Shown here: in pieces, positions 1-5,529 of the stretch
Layout: each line of letters starts with the position of its first letter
How positions within the stretch are numbered: position 1 is the first letter of the stretch
Source of the DNA: DATGKR01 sp035294565
GTDB lineage: Bacteria; Actinomycetota; Acidimicrobiia; Acidimicrobiales; Palsa-688
Assembly (NCBI GenBank): GCA_035294565.1
Contig: DATGKR010000134.1
Location: 1-21,798 of the forward strand
DNA length: 21,798 nucleotides
Direction: 5' to 3'
The notes under the pieces: model-generated
Database searches by the model: none
Told to the model about the DNA's origin: nothing
The model's input: the letters and a program-made list of their open reading frames with translations, nothing else
Made by a program: the position numbers and the translations under genes

Positions 1-248
1 GACCGACCTCCGGCCGACATTGAGCGGTGCAGCGGTCAGTCAGCTGCATATGCACGACCCGCCTACCTGCACCTTTGCCCGAGCGGAGGTCCGGGCAGCT
101 CAATAACCGACAGAACCCCCGCCACCAGTTCCCTTGGTTCCTCGCGCCCTCGCTCAAGTGCGCGACGCTGTGACCAGCACTTTCGCGTTGGCCTCCGCGT
201 CGAAGATGCGAGTTTCTCGGGTAGATTTCTCGGGGCCTGCTCACGGGA

Positions 249-332
249 TTTCACCACCGTCGGCGTGCTCACATGAAGGCGTTCGGCCAGCTCGCCCGGA
301 GGCCCGTCGGTCTCCCAGAGCACTTTGAGCAT
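249..332 (-). pseudogene. Winged-helix (MarR/BlaI/DtxR-like) DNA-binding fragment, relic
   Basis: The minus strand encodes MLKVLWETDGPPGELAERL followed by HVSTPTVVK. The pattern is a helix, then a turn and recognition helix of the kind seen in MarR, BlaI and DtxR winged-helix repressors. The frame stays open on both sides, but the flanking residues do not continue as a recognisable wing or dimerisation region, and no start with a ribosome site is visible. I read it as the remaining helix-turn-helix of a lost regulator. The subfamily cannot be decided from 28 residues, and chance resemblance is possible. Confidence 0.35.
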
Positions 333-375
333 CCGACCGCCAGTCCCCAGACCCCAACAACCCCTGACAGGAGGT

Positions 376-495
376 GAAACCAACAGCCCCACGGCCATCC
401 AAGGTGACCCCTCCAGCCCCCACGCCACGGCCCTGTACGAAAACACCGGACTGGGTGTACGGATTCGTCGGAATACTCAGCGTCAGGGCTCTGCG
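376..495 (+). pseudogene. GNAT acetyltransferase C-terminal fragment, relic
   Basis: The plus strand reads ETNSPTA, an eight-residue interruption, then ATALYENTGLGVRIRRNTQ. This resembles the C-terminal end of actinobacterial GNAT acetyltransferases, where a pattern like N-S/P-T-G-A-x-x-LYE-x-x-G-M precedes the last strand. The acetyl-CoA-binding part that should lie upstream is missing. The same DNA just upstream carries a minus-strand winged-helix fragment instead. The match is short and interrupted, so the call is tentative. Confidence 0.3.
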
Positions 496-611
496 TGTCG
501 TGACCTTGGGGCAGGTCATCCGAAGGTCAGAGGTAGGAAGGCATCACGCTGAGACTGACTGGATCCCAACGCCGGGCTCCGCTCGGAGCGGGCCGTGGGC
601 TTCGCTAAAAT

Positions 612-630
612 GGTATAGTTACTATACCGA
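612..630 (+). promoter_or_regulatory. Palindromic operator and leaderless promoter of the brnT-antitoxin operon
   Basis: GGTATAGTTACTATACC (612-628) is a perfect inverted repeat with 8-bp arms around one base, ending 2 nt before the toxin ATG. It contains two TAnnnT-type -10 candidates, TATAGT (614-619) and TACTAT (620-625). Either would start transcription at or just before the ATG at 631, so the message is probably leaderless. Ribbon-helix-helix antitoxins of BrnTA-type systems bind such operators to repress their own operon. That role is inferred here. No good -35 box is visible. Confidence 0.7.
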
Positions 631-894
631 ATGATGGAGTTCGAGTTGGACCCGGACACAAGCGCAGCCAACGAAGCGAAGCACGGAATCAACTTCACCC
701 AGGCCGAAGACCTGTGGACCGACCCTCTGCGGTTCGAGGTGCCAGCTCGGACGGTCGATGAGGAGCGTTGGCTGGTGATCGGCCAGATCGAGGGGAGGCA
801 CTGGTCCGCCGTGGTCACCTACCGCGAGGGAAAGGTCAGGCTCATCTCCGTGCGCCGTTCACGAGACGAAGAGGTGGCGATCTATGAAAGCTAA
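631..894 (+). CDS. brnT: BrnT-family toxin (type II toxin-antitoxin)
   Basis: This 87-residue protein matches the BrnT family (PF04365) in length and layout: an N-terminal EFELDPDTSAANEAKHGINF segment with the conserved KHG (residues 17-19), a central DEERWLVIGQ strand, and a C-terminal RLISVRRSRDEE helix start. BrnT toxins have an RNase-like fold, and in Brucella BrnT inhibits translation. The antitoxin gene follows with an 11-bp overlap, the usual toxin-first order of this system. The ATG at 631 lies 2 nt after the palindrome, and a second ATG directly follows it, so 634 is an alternative start. There is no Shine-Dalgarno sequence, consistent with a leaderless message. The pair is probably autoregulated. 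I am confident of the family; toxicity is inferred. Confidence 0.88.
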   Translation: MMEFELDPDTSAANEAKHGINFTQAEDLWTDPLRFEVPARTVDEERWLVIGQIEGRHWSAVVTYREGKVRLISVRRSRDEEVAIYES

Positions 895-1120
895 GGAACT
901 GGACCAGCGCTTCGATCGGGGCGAGGACATCACCGGCAGCCTCGACCTCAGCGGGGCGCGCCGACCCGGCGTCGAACAGCGACGTGTCAACGTCGATTTC
1001 CCCTCGTGGATGATCGACGCACTCGACCACGAGGCGAAGAGGCTCGGGGTCACCCGCCAGTCGATCATAAAGGTATGGATCGCCGAACGACTCGAACACC
1101 GGGACCCAGCTGTCGCCTGA
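884..1120 (+). CDS. CopG/ribbon-helix-helix antitoxin partner of BrnT
   Basis: The 78-residue product starts MKAKELDQRFDRGEDI, a segment seen in antitoxins that accompany BrnT. RRVNVDFPSWMIDALDHEAK (about residues 33-52) then gives the ribbon strand and first helix, and LGVTRQSIIKVWIAERLE gives the second helix of a ribbon-helix-helix DNA-binding domain. The N-terminal arm should wrap and neutralise BrnT, while the RHH dimer should bind the palindrome at 612-628. The ATG overlaps the end of brnT by 11 bp, so translation is probably coupled. It looks full length, with nothing missing. The family could be called BrnA or CopG-like, and I leave the symbol blank because sequence identity to Brucella BrnA cannot be judged here. 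Confidence 0.85.
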   Translation: MKAKELDQRFDRGEDITGSLDLSGARRPGVEQRRVNVDFPSWMIDALDHEAKRLGVTRQSIIKVWIAERLEHRDPAVA

Positions 1121-1203
1121 CCCGTGGGCGGAGTACGTCAGATCTTTGCCGCCGCCCCCTGCTTCGTGGTCGCCGTCCCGGCTCGTGGGGGTCGAACCAG
1201 CCA

Positions 1204-2382
1204 ATGAGGGTTGCGGTGGTCATGTGGCCCGACACCTTCGAGGATTGGTACGAGCCGCTCGGAATCGACCGGAACACCTTCCTTGACGGCTACGAGGGCG
1301 AATGGACAATTTCCTTCGCGGCGGCCCTCGCAGCCGGTGGGCACGACGTCCACCTGGTGTTCGGTAGCCGGCGTGGCGCGCCGTCGGGCCGACAGGCGCC
1401 GTCGGGTGCAACGGTCCACTTCGTTGGTGTTCCGGCTGCCTATCTTGCCTTCTTGCATGCCACATGGGGGTCGCACCGGCTGACCGTCTTTGAGAGGCTC
1501 TGGCCGGCCGCCCCGCTGCTCGCCGCGGCCTCGCCGGCGCTGGTCCGGCGGGTCGGTGGCCTGCGGCCCGACGCGATCATCATCCAGGACTACGAGACCT
1601 TGCGCTTCGACGTGCTCGCTCCCATTCTGCGGGCCTCCGGCCATCGGGTCATCGGCCTTGACACGGGCGGATCGGCCCAGCCGTCGAAGGCACCGTGGAA
1701 GCGGGCGACGCGCTCGCTGGCAAACGAGCTGTTGGCCGCCAATGATCCGGAGGCCGACCGGCTGCGAGCCGCCGGTCACACCCGCGTGGAGGTCTGGCCG
1801 GCCCCGGTTCGCACCGACGTGTTCGTCCCCGGCGATCGGGCCGCTGCCCGGGGGGAGCTCGGCGTGCCAACCGAGGAACGGCTGGTCTTCTCCGCTGGAC
1901 GGCTGCACGCCGTGAAGAACCTCCCGCTTTTGGCTGCAACGTGCGCCGAGCTGGGCGTGTCCCTGGTGCTCGCTGGAGAAGGACCCGAGCGCCGCACCCT
2001 CGAAGAGCGGAAATATCCCGGCCTGCGCCTGCTCGGGAGGACTCCCATAGAGCGCGTCGCCCGCTGGTACGCCGCCTGCGACGTCGTCGCCCTGGCGTCC
2101 CTGCAGGAAGGCCAGCCGGTCGCCGTCCTCGAGGCGCTGGCGTGCGCCCGGGCGGTGGTGGCGACCAGGGTGGGCGGCCTGGACCGGGTCGTCGGCGAGT
2201 GGGGAGCCGGCTGGTTGGTGCCGCCCCGCGACCCGGTCGCGTTGAAGGACGCCCTCGCCGAAGCCCTGAGCGATTCGTCCGAAGCCGACACCCGAGGTCG
2301 TCGGGGCCATCATCAGGTTGCCGCCCGGCATTCCCTGGCGGCTGTCGGTGCCTGGATCAGCCGGCGGCTGACCGACACCTGA
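1204..2382 (+). CDS. GT4-type glycosyltransferase
   Basis: The 392-residue protein has the GT-B two-domain layout of family 4 glycosyltransferases. The N-terminal domain begins MRVAVVMWPD and contains FAAALAAGGHDVHLVFG (finding the acceptor side). The C-terminal nucleotide-sugar domain begins with SAGRLHAVKNLPLL (residues 230-243), and the E-x7-E motif is EGQPVAVLE with E302 and E310. It probably transfers a sugar from an NDP-sugar to a lipid or polysaccharide at the inner face of the membrane; donor and acceptor cannot be told. The frame is open upstream to 1006, but that part lies over the antitoxin gene. The ATG at 1204 gives the normal N-terminal strand, although its ribosome site is weak. 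The 3' end overlaps the convergent deacetylase-like gene by 26 bp. Confidence 0.88.
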   Translation: MRVAVVMWPDTFEDWYEPLGIDRNTFLDGYEGEWTISFAAALAAGGHDVHLVFGSRRGAPSGRQAPSGATVHFVGVPAAYLAFLHATWGSHRLTVFERLWPAAPLLAAASPALVRRVGGLRPDAIIIQDYETLRFDVLAPILRASGHRVIGLDTGGSAQPSKAPWKRATRSLANELLAANDPEADRLRAAGHTRVEVWPAPVRTDVFVPGDRAAARGELGVPTEERLVFSAGRLHAVKNLPLLAATCAELGVSLVLAGEGPERRTLEERKYPGLRLLGRTPIERVARWYAACDVVALASLQEGQPVAVLEALACARAVVATRVGGLDRVVGEWGAGWLVPPRDPVALKDALAEALSDSSEADTRGRRGHHQVAARHSLAAVGAWISRRLTDT

Positions 2383-3583
2383 TCCGCCCTCGGTGCTCGA
2401 TGCGTAGCGGCCAGCCGGGGGGAGCGCGTCGGACGACGACCTCGCCGTCCACCAGGGCCGCGTCCACTTCGGTCCCGTAGGCGGCCGCCAGGTCGGAGAA
2501 GGCCACCAATCTCCGGACCCCGCACTCCCGCCAGGCTTCGAGATGGCCGGGCGCCCAGCTTGGCCCCGCCACGGCCATGTCCCGGTCGTGCCAATAGCCG
2601 ACGACCGGGACGTCACGTTGGCACCACGCCGGGTCGGCTTCGTCGAGGTACGGCGAACCCACCCCGACCGACCAGGTGGGCACGGGCAGATCCAACCGAC
2701 AGATCCCCCAGGAGTTGAAAAGCTTGAGTCCTTGGCGTCGGGCCGCGGTCACGGTGTTCAAGCCCCAGGCTTCGCCCGGGGCAACGAGTGCCGTCGCCGA
2801 ACCGCACTCCGCCTGCCAGCGCCCGATGACAGCGACCTGCGCTTCCACGGACGGCTCGCGCTCGAAGCGAGGTGGCCACATCTCCCTGAACCATGCCGGA
2901 TTCGTACGACCATCCGGCGCGCCCAGCCACACCTGTACGTCGGGATCGAGATGGGTGAAGCCGTGGCACTCCAGGTCGAGGAATCCATGTGCTCGCCCTT
3001 CGTCGAGGTGGGCCCACTCGTCCGGGTTGGCGGACCGGGAGGGGACTATCGTGCCGTCGTCGCAGACCCAGCCAGGACAGCAGAAGACCGACATCCGCCC
3101 GTCGCCCAGCGCAGCCCACAACGCCGACCAGGCTTCCGCTGGTACATCGTCGTGGGCCCAATCCTGCAAGAGGCGTTTCATCGATGCGCCCGGGTCGTCC
3201 AGACGCAGGGCCATGACCCCCCGCATATCCGGCCGGACCAGCGCGCCCAAGGCGTCGCGCACCGCCGCGAGCCTCTGTTCGGGCTCGGGTGGCGGTCCAG
3301 TTAGCAGGGGACGGCCGATCTGCACCTCGAAGTCGATGCTGTCGGGGTCGGGTACGAGCAGCAGCCCCTCGCCGTCATCCACCGACGCGTCGGCGCCGGC
3401 ACGCACGGGAACGCCCGCCGCGACCAGCGTGCCGAGCCACTCGAAGGCGGAAGGCTGACAAGCGCCGGTGGCGTCTCCCCACATGGCCACCCCAGGGTCG
3501 AGGGACGGATCGATCAGGCGGACGCAGAGGGCGGTCGCGGACACCGTTGAGTTGTAGCAGAGGGCTGACCCGGGTTTCTGCAT
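2357..3583 (-). CDS. Divergent NodB-fold (polysaccharide deacetylase-like) protein
   Basis: The 408-residue protein is not an obvious member of a named family, but it carries the order of motifs of the NodB/CE4 fold. MALRLDDPG (DD at 129-130) stands where the metal and base aspartates sit. CHGFTH (HxxxH at 207-211) fits the metal histidines. VAPGEAWG (268-274) takes the place of the substrate-groove RPP motif, and WHD (331-333) stands at the last histidine motif. It has no signal peptide, so it may be cytosolic or act on a precursor. Its tail-to-tail overlap with the glycosyltransferase suggests a shared surface-sugar role, which is inference. The start is uncertain: ATG 3583 and GTG 3544 are both possible, and neither has a good Shine-Dalgarno sequence. 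A related DUF2334-like or hydrolase role is the alternative. Confidence 0.72.
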   Translation of the reverse strand: MQKPGSALCYNSTVSATALCVRLIDPSLDPGVAMWGDATGACQPSAFEWLGTLVAAGVPVRAGADASVDDGEGLLLVPDPDSIDFEVQIGRPLLTGPPPEPEQRLAAVRDALGALVRPDMRGVMALRLDDPGASMKRLLQDWAHDDVPAEAWSALWAALGDGRMSVFCCPGWVCDDGTIVPSRSANPDEWAHLDEGRAHGFLDLECHGFTHLDPDVQVWLGAPDGRTNPAWFREMWPPRFEREPSVEAQVAVIGRWQAECGSATALVAPGEAWGLNTVTAARRQGLKLFNSWGICRLDLPVPTWSVGVGSPYLDEADPAWCQRDVPVVGYWHDRDMAVAGPSWAPGHLEAWRECGVRRLVAFSDLAAAYGTEVDAALVDGEVVVRRAPPGWPLRIEHRGRIRCRSAAG

Positions 3584-3899
3584 GCGGCCACCGCACGGGC
3601 TGGGCTTCGCTCAGCGGGCGGGTGTGGCCGCTTTGACCGCCGAGGCGGGTGTAGGAGATCATTACCGGAGCCGATGAGACCTCTAGGAGGCCCACAGTCG
3701 TGGCCAGCGGGGCGTGGGCCAGGTCGATGATGAGACTCAACCGGTTCGTTTCCCCGACCAGCAGCGTGCACGCCGGCTGCAGCGGCCTGCGCGAGGGCAG
3801 CTGGGTTTTCGGGCTCGCCGTGAGCACGAGCCAGCAGGTTGGCCGGCGACCGCTCGCCCAGGAAGCAGCCGCCGGGGTGAGCATGCAGAGCGGCTCACT
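3584..3899. other. Intergenic region with decayed coding sequence
   Basis: About 315 bases lie between the divergently oriented deacetylase-like gene and the phosphate transporter. The middle holds an M19 dipeptidase relic (3636-3770, minus strand), listed separately. I see no clear promoter, terminator or repeat in the remainder. An in-frame upstream ATG for the transporter exists at 3714, but the sequence between it and 3900 codes for an arginine- and proline-rich stretch with no membrane character, so it is probably not translated. Confidence 0.6.
3636..3770 (-). pseudogene. Membrane dipeptidase (peptidase M19) fragment, relic
   Basis: On the minus strand a 45-residue stretch reads LLVGETNRLSLIIDLAHAP, then LATTVGLLEVSSAPVMISYT. 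Family M19 renal/membrane dipeptidases have the closely similar core V-x-E-M-N-R-L-G-M-x-x-D-L-S-H-x-x-x-x-T-x-x-x-x-L-E-x-S-x-x-P-V-I-x-S-H-S. The equivalent of the SHS metal motif has become SYT, and the DLSH position reads DLAH. The frame is not interrupted locally, but recognisable similarity stops at both ends, and the other roughly 300 residues of the enzyme are absent. It is therefore a gene remnant, not a functional peptidase. Confidence 0.6.
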
Positions 3900-4922
3900 T
3901 TGACCGTCGCACTCATCGTTCTCGCCCTGTTCTTCGCTTGGAGCATGGGAGCCCACTACACGGGCGCCTGCATGGGCATGCCCCACGCCCTTGGCGCTCT
4001 CACACGCTGGCAGGCGCTCGTGGTCATGGCGCCACTCGCCTTCCTCGGCGCGACGTTCGCCAGCCACGCCGTCGAGCTAACGGTCGCCGATCGCCTGACG
4101 ACCCGGGATCTTGGTTTGCCCGCCGGGATGGTCGCCGTCGGTGTTGCGTTCGCCTTGACGACTGTCTACACCCAGCTCAGGGTTCCGACCTCGACGATTC
4201 AGATCCTCGTCTTCTCCTTCGTCGGTCTCGCTCTCGGCGACCGCATGGAGGTGCGTTGGCTCACGATCGGACTGCTTGCGACCACCTGGGTCTGCGCCCC
4301 AATCGTCGCCTGCGGTCTCGGATATGCCTTGACGAAATGCTTCGACCGCATCCCCGTGTTTCGCGAACCGAAGCCCTTCGACTCCAGCCAAGCCACCGTT
4401 GGCCCCAGCTCGGCGGGCTATTCGCAGGTGGCTACCGCCTCCGACGTGCTTGCCGTCGCGCTGGTCGCAGTCGGTGCCGGGGCTTCCTTCGTCATGGGAA
4501 GCAACGACGTCGCGAACGCCACCGGCGCGCTCGTCGCAACGCGGATCTTCTCGCCGCTCGCCGCCGGTGCCGTCGGCGGCGCCGGGCTCGCGGTCGGGGT
4601 GCTGACGTGGGGGCGACCGCTGCTCGAGAGGATCGCCTTCGAGATCGTGGAGCTCGACCGTCCGATGGCCACTGCTGCGCAGGCCGTGCAGGCCGCCGTC
4701 GTCATCACTGCCGTCAGCTTCGGACTTTTCACCTCGATGAACCAGGCTCTCGTCGGCGCGATGACAGGCGCAGGGATGGCCCGAGGACGCGAGACGGTGA
4801 GCCGAAAGGTGCTCACCGGGATCCTCCGCGGCTGGGTCTTGGGGCCAGCGGCGGCCACCGCCCTGGCGTTCGGGATCGCCCGTGTCGTGGTTGTCCTCGC
4901 TGGCAGCGGTGCCCTCAGGTGA
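3900..4922 (+). CDS. PiT-family inorganic phosphate transporter with altered first signature
   Basis: A membrane protein of about 340 residues rich in hydrophobic helices. The second half carries the PiT signature as MGSNDVANATGALVATRIFS (from residue 199). The first half should carry a matching GANDVANA motif, but instead shows MGAHYTGACMGMPHALGAL (residues 16-34), keeping the general glycine/alanine pattern without Asn-Asp. PiT proteins import phosphate, or metal-phosphate, with cations across the cytoplasmic membrane. The missing Asp in one repeat could change ion or substrate choice. I set the start at TTG 3900 because the first membrane helix begins there; ATG 3714 would add 62 non-membrane residues. 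No strong ribosome site supports either. The family call is good; the substrate is less sure. Confidence 0.75.
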   Translation: MTVALIVLALFFAWSMGAHYTGACMGMPHALGALTRWQALVVMAPLAFLGATFASHAVELTVADRLTTRDLGLPAGMVAVGVAFALTTVYTQLRVPTSTIQILVFSFVGLALGDRMEVRWLTIGLLATTWVCAPIVACGLGYALTKCFDRIPVFREPKPFDSSQATVGPSSAGYSQVATASDVLAVALVAVGAGASFVMGSNDVANATGALVATRIFSPLAAGAVGGAGLAVGVLTWGRPLLERIAFEIVELDRPMATAAQAVQAAVVITAVSFGLFTSMNQALVGAMTGAGMARGRETVSRKVLTGILRGWVLGPAAATALAFGIARVVVVLAGSGALR

Positions 4923-4950
4923 AGAGACCCACTTCCGTCGGTCCTCGCTG

Positions 4951-5295
4951 TCAGACCACCGGCGCAGTCCCGCCGTCGGTGACCTCGACGCCGTGCTCGC
5001 GAAGTGCCGATTCGAATGCCGCAGGGTCGTCCGGGGTCAAGAAAGCCCTGACTGTCTTGCCGGTGTCCACGAGGAAGGCGACCGTCTTGTTGGGGCGACG
5101 CAGGTCGAAGTTGGCCCAGTATCGTGGGTTGGCGGTTCCCCAAATACGGCCGCGGCCGCGCAACGCAGACATGTCGGTGCGAGATACCGAGCGGATGGCA
5201 GCGAGCGGAACGCGCTTCACGACGCCAGGGAAGTAGTAGCCCCTGATGGTGAGGGCGTCGTCGGTCACGCCGATGGAAGCATCGTGATAGGCCAT
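4951..5295 (-). CDS. Small PH-like domain protein, function unknown
   Basis: The 114-residue protein has alternating beta strands (IGVTDDALTIRGYYFPG, VKRVPLAAIRSVSR, FLVDTGKTVRAFLTP) and a final amphipathic helix (DPAAFESALREHGVE). This resembles the bacterial pleckstrin-homology-like fold found in many small actinobacterial proteins. It has no signal peptide or membrane helix. The ATG is well placed behind an AAGGAGG Shine-Dalgarno sequence with about 6 nt spacing, so the start is firm and the gene is expressed as its own unit. It converges on the phosphate transporter with only 28 bp between stop codons, and its upstream side faces the GH15-like gene across a 234-bp divergent region. I do not know its function, and neighbours do not suggest one. 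Confidence 0.78.
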   Translation of the reverse strand: MAYHDASIGVTDDALTIRGYYFPGVVKRVPLAAIRSVSRTDMSALRGRGRIWGTANPRYWANFDLRRPNKTVAFLVDTGKTVRAFLTPDDPAAFESALREHGVEVTDGGTAPVV

Positions 5296-5417
5296 GGTCC
5301 CCTCCTTGGGTTCTTGCGGGGGATAGCAGCAGGAGTCGCCCTTCCTGACCGCGCAGCGATGCTATCCCAGCCCGGTTGGAGCACCCTGTCAGTGCCGCCA
5401 CCGATTCAGGGGCTCGG

Positions 5418-5433
5418 CGTCGAAGCTTCGACG
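5418..5433. repeat. Perfect 16-bp palindrome upstream of the GH15-like promoter
   Basis: CGTCGAAGCTTCGACG is a perfect palindrome without spacer. It directly abuts the -35 box (5434-5439), where an activator or repressor would bind. It lies in the divergent region between the PH-like gene and the GH15-like gene. No regulator gene is adjacent, so the protein that reads it is unknown. Confidence 0.65.
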
Positions 5434-5462
5434 TTGACGCGGCCAGACCCAGACGGTAGCGT
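5434..5462 (+). promoter_or_regulatory. Promoter of the GH15-like gene
   Basis: TTGACG (5434-5439) and TAGCGT (5457-5462) are separated by exactly 17 nt, a good housekeeping sigma-factor promoter for a high-GC actinobacterium. Transcription would start near 5469, giving a 5' leader of about 60 nt before the ATG at 5530. Palindromes sit on both sides (5418-5433 and 5472-5487). Confidence 0.7.
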
Positions 5463-5471
5463 TCGACTGTC

Positions 5472-5498
5472 GACCGATTGATCGGTCAACACATGTTG
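5472..5498. promoter_or_regulatory. Candidate operator just downstream of the GH15-like promoter
   Basis: GACCGATTGATCGGTC (5472-5487) is an inverted repeat with 7-bp arms and a 2-bp centre. With one mismatch it extends to TGTCGACCGAT / ATCGGTCAACA. A smaller repeat, CAACA-CA-TGTTG, follows at 5487-5498. The site covers roughly +4 to +30 relative to the predicted start, where a TetR- or LacI-type repressor would block elongation or initiation. No T-run follows, so it is not a terminator. Confidence 0.6.
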
Positions 5499-5529
5499 GG
5501 GAATCGGCATTTGCGGAGAAGAGCCCTGG

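Larger units (their letters stand above)
1..600. other. Region without an intact gene
   Basis: No reading frame here has a convincing start, ribosome site and family resemblance over its length. Two short stretches look like decayed protein-coding sequence and are listed separately (249-332 minus, 376-495 plus). The rest of the region shows no repeat, RNA gene or promoter that I can support. It reads as a small gene graveyard upstream of the toxin-antitoxin pair. Confidence 0.6.

Noticed and set aside
374..634. Small plus-strand frame starting GTG after AGGAGG
   Set aside because: The GTG overlaps the Shine-Dalgarno-like bases, the product resembles nothing, and it runs through the toxin promoter.
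1117..1141. CTGAC...GTCAG hairpin after the antitoxin gene
   Set aside because: Only a 5-bp stem with a 15-nt loop, too weak to call a terminator.
1138..2616. Long minus-strand open frame across the glycosyltransferase
   Set aside because: It is the shadow of a well-supported plus-strand gene in GC-rich DNA, is low-complexity in composition and matches no family.
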